Source: Gordius sp. MW1 (taxonomy: Eukaryota; Nematomorpha; Gordioida; Gordea; Gordiidae). From it: a stretch of 64,000 nucleotides of DNA. Of the stretch, positions 1 to 10,319 are shown piece after piece (position 1 is the stretch's first letter; every line of letters begins with the position of its first letter). The notes beneath the pieces were generated by a model that saw only the letters and a list, made by a program, of their open reading frames with translations, was not told where the DNA came from and searched no databases. A program made the position numbers and the translations under genes. The stretch covers positions 15,037,075-15,101,074 of the forward strand of contig OZ038533.1 in the NCBI GenBank assembly GCA_964036665.1. Reading direction: 5' to 3'.

Positions 1-185
1 CTCATGTCCCCCATTCGGACATCAGCTTGCACCTTGGCTACGATCTTTATTTCCTCGTGGCCGTACGCGTACACCGTCGGGACGGGCTCTTTGGTGCGTG
101 GGGTCTCCTTCGCCCATCTTCGCGCTGGTATTATCGATACCGTGGCGCCGGTATCGAAGATGCATTGGAATAATTTGTTATTAAT
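1..185 (-). pseudogene. Retropepsin fragment of a Ty3/Gypsy-like Pol, cut by the window edge
   Basis: Read on the minus strand, this stretch codes for an aspartic protease start: the residues NKLFQCIFDTGATVSIIPAR contain the DTGA catalytic loop of retropepsins, followed by a hydrophobic stretch typical of the family. Retropepsin cuts the Gag-Pol polyprotein of LTR retrotransposons. The frame stays open to position 1, so the rest of the protease and any reverse transcriptase lie outside the window. A stop (TAA near 181) separates it from the gag remnant upstream, so the element is decayed or uses a frame change there. The DTGA assignment is clear; the exact lineage is inferred from the gag type and primer site. 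Confidence 0.8.
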
Positions 186-802
186 ATATATATCTAAAGT
201 TAACACATCTAAAGCATGTTTTAACCTGGGAATTCGGACCGGCCCAGGCCACGCTTCTCGTCCCGCCACTACGCTTCACGCCTCTTCGGACCCGTCTTGC
301 AAAGTGCTTAGCCCCCCGTGTATCGTCTCGGCCGTTAACGCCAGCTCGCGTAGGCGGTCCCATTTGATGTCATTTTCTGCCAACAGTCTCGTCTGTAAGC
401 TTCTACTATCGCGCAATCCTATAATGAATTGGTCGACGATTCTGTTCTGCAATTCTTCGTTTCCGAAGTTGCAGCTGTTAGCTCCGGCCTTGAGTCTATT
501 AGCGTACGTGTCTATCGTCTCTCCCTGGCCTTGTCGGACCTTTGAGAATTCATTCCTCTTTGCCTCGCGCATGAGTTCCTTTGGAATAAGTTTTTTAACC
601 GATTTTTAGCTTCTTCATATGTAATTCCTGTCAACTCTTGCGGTCTATAATTCTCTAGTATTAAATAGAATGCCTCCCCATCAAGGCTGGTTAATAATAG
701 AGCTGCTTTTTGCTCATCTGTCTCAGTCTTATTGCTTCTTAGAAATAGCTCAAATTGTGTTATAAAATCGTCGATGTTAGCCGTTGTTTTATATTTCTGC
801 AT
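186..802 (-). pseudogene. Gag remnant of the same Ty3/Gypsy-like element (frameshifted)
   Basis: Two overlapping minus-strand frames together resemble a retrotransposon Gag capsid. The first (802-512) has IDDFITQFELFLRSNKT and LLTSLDGEAFYLIL. The second (572-276) has the pattern KVRQGQGETIDTYANRL, then CNFGNEELQNRIVDQFIIGL and LRELALTAETI, which is the usual Ty3/Gypsy capsid C-terminal layout. A frame change is needed between them near 575-590. Downstream near 195-215 a Cys-X2-Cys pair (CFRC) looks like the start of a zinc knuckle, but the matching His and Cys are missing before a stop. Gag would form the particle that packages element RNA; this copy is broken at both points. Confidence 0.75.
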
Positions 803-817
803 TCCCGCTTAAGCTTA

Positions 818-834
818 TCCCATCCTCGTCGCCA
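818..834 (-). other. Primer binding site complementary to tRNA-Ser
   Basis: On the minus strand this reads TGGCGACGAGGATGGGA, lying just upstream of gag. From memory of animal tRNA-Ser(GCT), whose 3' end is TCCCATCCTCGTCG plus CCA, the 17 bases are a perfect complement. That position and match are expected for the primer binding site of a Mag-type Gypsy element. Sequence beyond it (835 onward) should be the 5' LTR, but only about 10 bases are left before a T-rich run, so the LTR seems lost or eroded. Confidence 0.7.
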
Positions 835-851
835 CTATTAAGGTTGGGGAT

Positions 852-893
852 CTTTATTTATTTATTTTTTTTTTATTTTTTTTTTTTTTAAAG
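852..893. repeat. T-rich low-complexity run
   Basis: A run of TTTA units passes into long T stretches, immediately beyond the primer site where an LTR would be expected. It may mark the junction of two transposon remnants. Confidence 0.6.
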
Positions 894-977
894 TTTATTT
901 GTTAAAAATCCGCTGACAGTAATATAATATAAATACATGAAATATAAAAGGCAAAATGCGCCGAATAAAATAATACA

Positions 978-1560
978 CTATTCGGATATAACATCATCGA
1001 GGGGATCTTCCAAAATTGGCCAAGAATCCGCGAACGATTTAAAGTTGTACTTGGCTATAAGAATACCAAGTCTTTGTTTTAGTAAAAAGGGTACCGAATG
1101 TTTAGACGGGGGAGAACGTCTTCCAACCTCTTTAAAAAAAGCTAAGGCCTGTTTGCCAAAGGTGCCTGAACACGAAGCAACCAATGGAATAAAAATATTT
1201 GAGGATAATAGGGCTTTGTATTTATTGGTTTTCCGCCCCTCTGCAACAGCTAAAGAATCATTGTTGCAGTTAGAGGGGGCAAATAGGTCAATACATGTGA
1301 AGTCCCATTTAAGGTGAAGACCATTGCTCCATGGGACTAAAGAAGATCCATCAGGACGCATACGTCCCTCCAAGGCGGGGTCCGATGGCTCCAAGATGGA
1401 TGAAATCTTTGCTCTCTTCAGGGCACTTTGAATTAAGGCGTTGGCATTGTGTCTAGCATATTTGAATTTGTTTGCCAGGCAGTGTAAGGGATGCCTGGCT
1501 TGTTCGTCTACGAGTATGCTGCAATTTCGGCTTACTACAGACAGGTTTCGAAGCGATACA
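978..1560 (-). pseudogene. Fragment of a transposon-encoded nuclease-like protein
   Basis: The minus strand codes for a 138-residue open stretch (1394-978) that continues in frame upstream to about 1560. Readable blocks in order are LVDEQARHPLHCLANKF, ALIQSALKRAKISSILEPSD, RMRPDGSSLVPWSNG, LKWDFTCIDLFAPSN, KTNKYKALLSSNIFIPL and then GTFGKQALAFFKEVGRR. The order RPDG - PW - WDxTxxDxxAPS - KxxKY - FxPLxxxTxG matches a protein region common in invertebrate reverse-transcriptase-like elements. The spacing of acidic residues and lysine suggests a PD-(D/E)XK-type nuclease fold; that is inference. No reverse transcriptase is seen next to it. A related fragment lies at 19169-19510. Confidence 0.6.
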
Positions 1561-1635
1561 ATAATAGAAAGTGAGTAAAATTGATTGACAACACATCGGT
1601 AAATAACATACCCCCTGAGGCACTTCGCACTCCAA

Positions 1636-3869
1636 TTACCTCTCTACAATTAGTGTTTAGTAATATTTACTACTTCATCAGAACTCGTTATGTCTATGTG
1701 TTAATATTATATAGCCTAAGAATATGTATATGGAATTGGTAATAATTTTATTTACATGCCTTAACGGCCACTCATATTTTATTGAATAAGCTGAAACATT
1801 AAAATTTGAAATCGCGCATGTATGGATTGGTATTAACTTTACTTGGGAGTGTAAATTATCCTATATTAAATGTATTTTAATTATATCAATTTACATTCGA
1901 CATGTATATCACACAAAATAAGAATATACAGCTAAACCTAATATATTATAATTATGAGTGTCAATAAATAATTTTAAATTCAAGATCTTGCTTTATGATC
2001 TCGTATCGAGGTAAAAATTCTAGCCTCGTTCTCATCTTAATTTCCCAAATTCTTTCTCGGATTTTCAACATCACTGAAAGAAGGATATGAAAGGTAAGTT
2101 TTGAACAAGAAATAATCCTTAATAGAGAAGAGGGGCTGTGTTTAATATGGACCCCGGATAAACAATCTATTTCTTTTAAATAAAGTTGAATTAATTTAAA
2201 AAAAAATTTAAAAATGGTTTGTTTAAGCGTTTGCTACGGTCCCAAGGTAGGGTTGGCTTATTAGGACAAAGGGTCTTTATTATGACAAAATCATATACCA
2301 TATTCTAACTTTTGAGTTGATGTTTGATCATTTCCATTACTAGATTAAAAATCGCCCAAAAAACGTTTTCCGAGTCTCTGGCATTAGCTGACGGATTTTG
2401 CAAAAACAGAATTTTACAGTTAATTATAATTTGTTTTATTATTAATAACCGTTAATTTATTTATTAATGAAGGAATCAATAGGGGATAAATATTGTTAAT
2501 TTATAATAAACCTCAATGGAATCAGTTGAAATATTACTACAACAATTTCGCCTTTTGGAAGATCAAGGTCTTTTAAAACTGATCTAAATTCTAGATATTA
2601 ACTCTAATTTCCGTTAATAAAAAAACTCGATTAAACTCATCGTCAACACAGCTTCTTAAAAGTTTTATCTGAGCTGTAATATTATCTGCTAAAAGAATGA
2701 CCTCTTGTATGATTGATTTTTTCTCAGTTTATAATAGCAATGTTTAGCTGAAAATTTTATGAAGATATAAAAGGGAATTCAAGTATTGCCGAAAGAACTA
2801 CCACTATATAATATTGTAGTTATAGGTGTGGGACGGCCAGGTAGTTGGAATTAAAAACTTTTTTTGCTAGCGAACTAGGGATTTCGGAATAAGAAAAATA
2901 ATGAAGTAAAAGCTTTTACGGAAAATTTAATTTATAAATAATATACATATATGCTTTTAGGGCATTTATAAAAGTATAGGTCCTTTATGTACCAATAACT
3001 ATTTTTAATTCACTTAATAGTTTATTTATTAATCAGAAGAAAAAAGTATTTTTGCCCCTCCCCCTACTTGGCGACGCTGATATAAATTATAATGCAATTG
3101 TTTGCTATCAATAATTATGGTGTATAAAGGATTAAGAATACAATTTATATTGCTACAGTTTTTATCAATCAAATGTTTTAATTGCTATAATTAAATATTA
3201 CAAAATAAATAATTTTTAAGTTTTTTCATTATAAAAAGAACAAAAACTAAATGTAATGAATGAGTTGAAATTGGAAGTCATGATTGAAGGAATTGTACAT
3301 ATGGCTCTGGTACATAGACTGTGCTGCATAGATCTATGGATCCATTGTATAAGATCTACATAGTGATATTCTGATTAAGTTAAATATATTATATGGGGGC
3401 CTGCGTGAGTATTGTGGCGATTAACATAGAAATATATTAGAAAATTGATTATTTTCAAGTCCCAGGGTACTGAGGGTGGTTGCTATAATTGGGACAAAAA
3501 TAAAATCGTTTTTATTAACAACATGATATATACAAATATAAATTGCAAAATTATGATTTACAATTTTGAACAAATAATGATTATTTACTGGGAGGAGAGA
3601 CTAGTTTTTAAAAAGCTAAAAGATTCTATACAAAGATTTTATGTATATAAATATGAGTGGGTTAATTTAAAAAAATTTAAATGCTTTATAGCGTAGGGCT
3701 TGCGTCAAGCCAAATTCGGGATAAATCAATTAATTGAATAGCCTAAAAGTTTTAAAATACAATTCGCCAAGGCCAAAGAGCCATTCAAAATGACTTTTGG
3801 ATTACATTAATTATTTAAATCATTATTTATAATAGCCTATAGCTAATATTTTTATGACGAATTAAATGA
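1636..3869. other. AT-rich non-coding stretch
   Basis: No convincing gene. The only open frame (3445-3696, plus) has no recognisable motif and AT-driven composition. A short GC-rich patch near 2820-2845 is not part of any repeat I can identify here. Confidence 0.6.
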
Positions 3870-4642
3870 GGTTACTCTTTTAACGATATCAGCACGAAAA
3901 TTAGAAAAACTAAAGTAGAAATATAATCTTTTAAAATATTAAACGTTTCGTAACATTTGTCTAACATATAAAAAGATTGACATTTTAAACTTTGGAACAT
4001 AACCTATATTATAGTATTACTTATAATTAATTTAAGGTGTATTCTGCAAAAGAAAAATACACTTTCTTTTCAATTTTAATTAGGCGCATGAAATTTTGAT
4101 TGCAAACTTTGTGTAGCAAACTATAAAAAGTATAAAATTACTACACAAAAGTTTAAGTTATATAATCTAATAAAAAACAATGTATCGCATATAAGGACAA
4201 CATATTTCAATTTTAAACTCTTCACAAAACTGGTGGATTAATTACCTTCAGGATATTAAATAACAAGTTAAAATCGACAATGCTATTTTAGTCCTTTCTC
4301 TAAATATATGGATTTAATGAGACTTGAAATAAATACACATTGTTACATGTATTATAAACTTATAAAAGACGAATAATTAACAATTTTTATATTGAAAAAC
4401 TGACATATATAGTAAAGTCAATTATAATTTATAACAGATAGCAAAGCAAAATAATCTTATAAATAAAAAACATGCACAACTAATTAAAATTTTACATTTA
4501 AATTTTTGGGTGTCAACAAAATCTTTAAAGTATTTACATTAAAATTGTATATGAGCGAATAACAAATATTTATGTAATAATACCGAAAAAATATTTGTTT
4601 TTGATGGTTGACATCGTTGTTTCAACGTGTTTGGTTAATAAA

Positions 4643-6130
4643 TTAAAAATATTTGTGGAAAATCTTGAGTAATGTACATTTAACTAACGGATCAAATAAA
4701 AGTGTAATGTAGATGCTTAACATATTAATTCCATATTTAGACAAATAGGCTATATTTTGGAACCACAATTCATTCTTGCTTGTAAAAACATCTGACCATT
4801 GTTCAAATAGGAACATATAGATTGCCATTGGTAATGTGTTTAATATGAAAAAAAGATTTAAAGCTATCATCCATTTTGTGATGTTCAAATTTCGCTTGTT
4901 TTTGTCATAGTCAATTTTTAGTTTAGATGCATTATACTTAATAAATGTTGAATTTTCGGGATTAGCTAGTACCAAATTATATGTCTTCGAAGTTGATAAA
5001 CTTTTTAAACTACTACTTAAATTATTATTAGCTGATAAAACAGTTGACGTGGATAATAAAGTTTCTTTAGATTTTGGGGGACCTAATACACACACAGATT
5101 TAGACCTTAAAATGTTTTTTTTACTTGTGTTAGAACCATATGATTTAAGGCTTGGAATCTTTATAACAGGCATTTTTAATACATTGGCACAGTAATAGAT
5201 AATGATGGAATTCGAAACGAGCATTATGATTAAAGGTATAATTGTCATGCAAAAGTTTGTCCATTTTCTATAAGATTTAAACCAATGAATTGCCATCAAA
5301 TTTTTGGAATGGATGTAGCTTTGTGTGGCAACTTTCAAAGGTAATACAAGATCTACTGTATCCAATAGTTTTTTATTGGATGAAAATAAAGTTAGAGGAA
5401 TGACTGCTTCTCTAAGTACTGGCACTATTACACTCACATTATTAGGCAAATTAGTAAAATTGTCATAGGCAGCATATCTGATAGAATTGGCTTTACCGGC
5501 TTTTGTACTATTTAAGTTCAGGTTTATAAGAGACTTTACGGGTACGGCTGAATATCCCCAACCATAAGGAATAGTTAAAGCGACACAGATCGCAAAAGTC
5601 ACAATTGAAATTAGTTTTATGGTGGATGTTTTAATGTTTCGTTGATAAGTAAATGGCTTCACCATGGCCCACAATCGATCCAAGGCGATTATTATTCTAA
5701 CAAAATTACTATAATGCGTAAAAATATCCATCATCGGCAATCCAACTTTCATGCTATACCAAACAAACCAATACGATTGCCGACAGATACGCCAGCATGA
5801 CACGTAAAGAGTCGGGAATAATATTAAATTAAAACTTACGAGAAAATCGGAAATGGTCAAAATTCGTATGTAAAACCAGACGTTACGAACAGAATTGAAT
5901 GGATTCTGATGAGAATTCGATTGTCGGTTGATTAGATTTTTGCCATCGACGATTGTTGTCGTTTTAAGTCGTGGTGATATATTTTCACGTTTGGAGCTCT
6001 TACTTAATTTTGTTTTGTATAAACAATAGACATATATTATGTTTCCTACAATTCCAACAGCTATTATCGTTGGCATAATATATTTATAAGTAATTTCCGT
6101 GATCCATAACACATATTTTTTATTCTCCAT
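4643..6130 (-). CDS. Rhodopsin-like GPCR, single exon, intact
   Basis: A 495-residue seven-transmembrane receptor with one coding exon. Membrane segments are at about 18-38 (GN at 29-30), 84-110 (Asp95 in ISDFL, the class A TM2 aspartate), 125-150, 172-193, 290-315 (Pro299 in IIPL), 418-440 (NTLP with Pro434) and 458-482. The TM3 end reads DRL (151-153) for the usual DRY, and TM7 reads DPLV for NPxxY. Cysteines at 112 and 116 sit where the TM3 disulphide partner is expected. The second extracellular loop is very long (about 194-287) with N-glycosylation sequons at 207, 224 and 231. Loop 3 is about 100 residues and Ser/Thr rich. The tail is only ~12 residues. This points to a plasma-membrane peptide- or orphan-type receptor; the ligand cannot be told. 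The start is the ATG just after a candidate splice acceptor. Confidence 0.85.
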   Translation of the reverse strand: MENKKYVLWITEITYKYIMPTIIAVGIVGNIIYVYCLYKTKLSKSSKRENISPRLKTTTIVDGKNLINRQSNSHQNPFNSVRNVWFYIRILTISDFLVSFNLILFPTLYVSCWRICRQSYWFVWYSMKVGLPMMDIFTHYSNFVRIIIALDRLWAMVKPFTYQRNIKTSTIKLISIVTFAICVALTIPYGWGYSAVPVKSLINLNLNSTKAGKANSIRYAAYDNFTNLPNNVSVIVPVLREAVIPLTLFSSNKKLLDTVDLVLPLKVATQSYIHSKNLMAIHWFKSYRKWTNFCMTIIPLIIMLVSNSIIIYYCANVLKMPVIKIPSLKSYGSNTSKKNILRSKSVCVLGPPKSKETLLSTSTVLSANNNLSSSLKSLSTSKTYNLVLANPENSTFIKYNASKLKIDYDKNKRNLNITKWMIALNLFFILNTLPMAIYMFLFEQWSDVFTSKNELWFQNIAYLSKYGINMLSIYITLLFDPLVKCTLLKIFHKYF

Positions 6131-6141
6131 TTTCTCTTCAA

Positions 6142-6153
6142 CCTAAATTAGAA
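6142..6153 (-). other. Candidate 3' splice site upstream of the GPCR start
   Basis: Minus-strand TTCTAATTTAG ends 12 bases before the ATG. It has a pyrimidine-rich lead and a CTAAT branch-like core. The paralogue at 25095 keeps CTTCTAATTTAG at the same distance (AG at 25081-25082), so the site is probably a real acceptor of a 5'-UTR intron. Confidence 0.5.
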
Positions 6154-6976
6154 GGTAAAATTAAATATAGGAAATATTACAAAAAAAACATTGTCACATT
6201 GTTTATTATTATTATATTTTATTGATATTGTGATCCGTTATTAAATGAACATATAGTACAAAATATATTTCCTTACAATGATCTTTGTCGGTGAACACTC
6301 TGGGAATTAAGTTTTTTTTCATTAGTACCTTTAATAGTGGGTGGACTATATAAAATAACACACAGGCAATTTAATTTTAATAACATAAAAAAAATAGTTT
6401 TAAACTTAACGGTAAATATTGATTTTTTAAAAAACAGATATATCCCGCAACCTATTTTAACTTTACTATTAGAGACCAATAAAATATGTTGGTTTAAAAT
6501 GTAAAAGATTAAATAATATTATCTTTAAAATAATTTCATACAACTATCTTTTTAATGAATTTTTTTTACATGAGCACTATAATTTTTATTGTTAAATGCA
6601 ATTTTATTGACATGAAACTCCAATAAATTTATAATCATTTAGCTATTAATTGTTTATAATTCGAAAATTAATTTTGTAGATTTATGTATTAATGCTACCT
6701 TAAAGCCTTAATTAAAGTCATTTGGTCAATTCAAAGATTATTTTAGCCCTTTTTAATTAAATTTTATGAACACAATTATAAATAGCCTTTGTTTGAATTT
6801 AAAAACATTTCTTAAAAAAATTGTCACCTAAGCAATTTATAAATAAAATAAATTCGCTCTTGAATTTGTAGCTATATCATTTATATATGAAACTTTCATT
6901 CCTTTATTTTAACTATTTTAATCATTTGATTTTAAAAGCATATATCTAAAGTTTAATTAATATAATATATATATAT
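6154..6976. other. AT-rich GPCR 5' flank
   Basis: No gene seen. It would hold the intron, first exon and promoter of the receptor if the splice site is real. The 68-residue minus-strand frame at 6273-6479 is kept in the right copy but is explained by the duplication and has no motif. Confidence 0.5.
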
Positions 6977-8044
6977 ACTCGGGCCCTCGGCCCTCGTGAG
7001 AAGGGGGAGGGGGAAAAGGGAGGAGGGGAAGGGAAGGGGGAACGAAACTCATCTATGCTCCGTATAAAAGTAGCATATTTGCTATGCAATTTATGGGCGA
7101 GAAAGGTGGGAAGGGGCGAGAATGCCTATAGGGGTGTTTTAAATGCAAAATAATTAGTTATTTATAGGCCCTTTTAGGGGAGGGCATAGGGTAATTATCA
7201 ATGTTAACCTAATATACCAATTCAAAAGGGAAAAAAAATTAAAATTTCGAATTACAATTTGGCCAATGGTCATTTTTTCAGGTCAGTAGCCAGCGGACGG
7301 CTAAAAAGTCATTTTATCATTAGTATTAACAAGAACAAAATATTAATTTAATTTAAAAATAAATTTGTCCTCTCCGGGGATTGAACTTGAACCAGCCAGT
7401 AAGAAAGTTGAAAGCCGGTGTAATAACTTGAAGGACGGACGGACAACGGACACTAAAAAGCGAGCCCATAAATTACATAGCAATTAATTTTCAGAAAAAC
7501 TTTAGAAAAAATACTCACCATGAGATTCAAACTCGTTGCCTTCTGTTTACAAGACGTTCGCGATAACCACTCAACCCTGCTGGTATTAAAAAAGCTGTGA
7601 AACTTATTATTTATAATGAAAATAATTTTTTGAATGGTGGATTTTTTTTGCTGTTTCATAATTTATTCATTTTCTAATTTTTAAAATAATTATCTTCATT
7701 TAATTTTAAAATTCAACCAATTTAACTTCTAAAATTTAAAAATAAAGCGTATCTAGCGGATATTTTTACAATTCTAAATCAATTGAATATATCTATGCAA
7801 GGACCTAAATCTGATATTATGCATAACAAAATTGAGGCTATGAAAATGAAATTACAAAGATGGATTCAAAGAATAGATTCAAAGTCAAGGTCTCCCCCCC
7901 CCCCCCCGTTACCCAATTCATTTCTCAAGCAGGTCAAAAAATCGATAAATGGGTTACATTTTTGAACATTGATTCCAGATACTAACGAATTGATTATTCA
8001 TTCATTAACACTTTAAACGTTAAGCATAGGTATAGGTATATTCA

Positions 8045-8125
8045 TGGGCCTAGCCAGCATTGGAATTAGAGGGGGGCAATAATGATTTAGGGAGGGGCAA
8101 AGTGATTTTTTTTTAAATTTTAGCC
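8045..8125. mobile_element. Small hAT-type MITE remnant
   Basis: CCTAGCCAGCATTGGAATTA followed by a G-rich run and CAATAATGATTTAGGG matches the left part of the better-preserved 150-bp element at 47197-47346. The right end is not recognisable here. Confidence 0.5.
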
Positions 8126-8554
8126 ATAAACTTAATAAATTTGTATATTTATAAGTTGATAAATTACAAAATCTATTTTCATGGAATTTAAATTGATTTC
8201 TTATTGACATATGACAAGGAAATGAAAAAATGTTTACCATTTGTAACTAAGTTTCCTGCATGACGCCCTAATCAACTTAATAAATACAATTTAGGCAATG
8301 AACATTTTTTTCATTAGTCAGTAGCCAGGACACGGTCAAAAAGGATAAATACATAAGAGACGAAAAAAAAACGAAAAAAAATTTCAATAAAATAACAATT
8401 TGGCCAATGGTCATTTTTTCCATTGGTCAGTACCAAGATACGGTCTATTAATTCATAAGAGTCAAAAAAAAACGAAAAAAAATTTCGATTCACACTTTGG
8501 CCAATGGTCATTTTTTTCCATTGATCAGCACCCAGCGGACGGCCAAAAAGTCAC

Positions 8555-8611
8555 ACGGACGGACAACAAAAAGCGAGCCCATAAATTGCTAGCTTTTCGT
8601 TGTCCGTCCGT
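8555..8611. repeat. Head-to-head palindromic junction of two element ends
   Basis: CGGACGGACAACAAAAAGCG and its near-reverse complement CTTTTCGTTGTCCGTCCG flank the short core AGCCCATAAATTGCT. Two copies of the same module end meet here in opposite directions, as expected from foldback or inverted insertion. Confidence 0.75.
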
Positions 8612-8639
8612 TAGTCCTCCAAGTTATTTTCACCGGCTT

Positions 8640-8690
8640 TCTGACTTGCAGGTTCGAGTTCAAGCCCAGGAGAGGACAATTTTTTTTTTA
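8640..8690 (+). repeat. tRNA-like module with B box
   Basis: GGTTCGAGTTCAAGCCC is a close match to the RNA polymerase III B box in a tRNA T arm. About 55 bases upstream GTCCTCC can pair with GAGGAC just after the box, like an acceptor stem. No clear A box or full cloverleaf is seen, so this is a tRNA-derived piece, not a tRNA gene. Confidence 0.45.
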
Positions 8691-10319
8691 AATTAAATTA
8701 ATATTTTGTTCTTGTTAATACCATTGATAATAAGACTTTTTGGTCGTCCGCTGGCTATTGACCAATGAAAAAAATGACCTTGGCCAAATAAATCGAATTT
8801 TTTGTATTTGACTGGAGTATATTAGGCTAACATTGATAAATACCCTATGCCCTTCCGTAGAAGGGCCTATGCCTCTACTGATATGGATCCCTATGCCCCT
8901 ACAAAAGCCTATGCCTCTACTGATGTGGGTTCGAATCCCGGCGAGGGCAAATTCTTAATTGCTGGTATCCCAAAGAGGGCAAATTTTTTTTTTTTAAATT
9001 AAATTAATATATTGTTCTTGTTAATACCATTGATAATATAACTTTTTGACCTTCCGCTGGCTACTGACCAATGAAAAAAATGACCATTAGCCAAAGTATA
9101 TATCGAAATTTTTTTTTTCGTTTTTGAATAGGTATATTAGGTTAACATTGATAATTACCCTATGCCCTCCCCTACAAGGGCCTATGCCTCTACTTATATG
9201 GGTCTCTGTCCCCCTACAAAAGCCTATGCCTATACTTATGTGGGTTCGGATCCCGGAGAGGGCAAAATTTTTATTTCTTTTAAATTAAATTATTATATTG
9301 TTTTTGTTACTACCATTGATAATATGGCTTTTTGGCCGTCCGCTGGCTACTGACCAATGAAAAAAAAATCACCATTGGCCAAAGTGTGAATCGAAATTTT
9401 TTTTTCATATTTTTTGACTCGTATGTATTTATAGACCGTCTCTTGTTACTGACCAATGGAAAAAATGACCATTGGCCAAATTGTGATTTGAAATTTTATT
9501 TTCATTTTTTTTAAATTAAATTAATATTTTGTTCTTGTTAATACCATTGATAATATGAATTTTTGGTCGTCCGCTGGCTACTGACCAATGAAAAAAATGA
9601 CAATTGGCCAAATTATGAATAGAAATTTTTTTTCTCTTTTGAATTGGTATATTAGGTTAACATTGATATTTTAAATTGAATTAATATTTTGTTCTTGTTA
9701 ATACCATTTATAATATGGCTTCTTGGCCGTCCGCTGGCTGCTGACCTATGGTTTTTTTTTCGTTTTTGAATTTTTAAATTATGATATCATTGTAATGACC
9801 CTAAACCCTCCCCTACAAGGGCCTATGCCTCTACTGATATGGGTCCCTATGCCCCTACAAAAGCCTATGCCTCTACTGATGTGGGTTCGAATCCCGGAGA
9901 GGACAAGAAATTTTTTATTATTTTTAAATTAAAATTTTGTCCTTGTTATTGATAGTATGACTTTTTGACCATCCGCTGGCTACTGATCAATGGAAAAAAT
10001 GACCCTTTGCCAAAGTGAGATTAAAATCGATTTTTTTCTTGATTATAATTATAGGCTAGTTATTTGGCTGTCTGCTAACCATTAAAAAAAATCACCACTG
10101 GCCAAAGTGATGGAACATTTGTATAAATAATTAACTACTCATTTTGCATTTAATACCCCCCTATAGGCATTCTCGCTCCTTCCCACCTTCCTCGCACATA
10201 AATTGCATAGCAAATATGCTACTTTTATACTAAGTATAGAAAAGTTTCGTTCCCCCTTCCCTTCCCCCCTCCCCCTTCCCACAAGGGCCAAAGGCCCGAG
10301 TTTATATATATATATATAT

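Larger units (their letters stand above)
6978..10303. mobile_element. 3.3-kb composite element with long inverted ends, left copy
   Basis: The left end begins with a CTCGGGCC...GGCCC hairpin, then a purine tract (G/A-rich), then TTTGCTATGCAATTTATGGG and GGGGCGAGAATGCCTATAGG. The right end (10115-10303) is the reverse complement of the same order, giving inverted ends of about 190 bp flanked by TA repeats. The inside has no transposase. It is built of modules: hairpins with GACCAATGG...CCATTGGCC, the phrase GGCCGTCCGCTGGCTACTGA, and tRNA-like B boxes (GGGTTCGAATCC near 8929 and 9885, a variant near 9241). Internal copies of the end motif CATAAATTGCATAGC lie near 8580, with a variant (CATAAATTACATAGC) near 7468. 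It is non-autonomous, and the founder family is unknown. Confidence 0.7.

Noticed and set aside
4..609. 201-residue open frame on the plus strand at the left edge
   Set aside because: It is the antisense of the gag-protease frames, which carry the recognisable DTGA and capsid blocks.
937..1317. 126-residue plus-strand frame
   Set aside because: Antisense shadow of the nuclease-like fragment on the minus strand, which has the family motif order.
8920..8950. tRNA gene at the GGGTTCGAATCC box
   Set aside because: No acceptor stem, D arm or A box that folds into a cloverleaf; only the T-arm word is present, repeated in many modules.
6978..10303. Helitron or Polinton assignment for the composite element
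   Set aside because: No CTRR end, Rep/helicase, integrase or polymerase; the inverted ends and modules do not fit either class.
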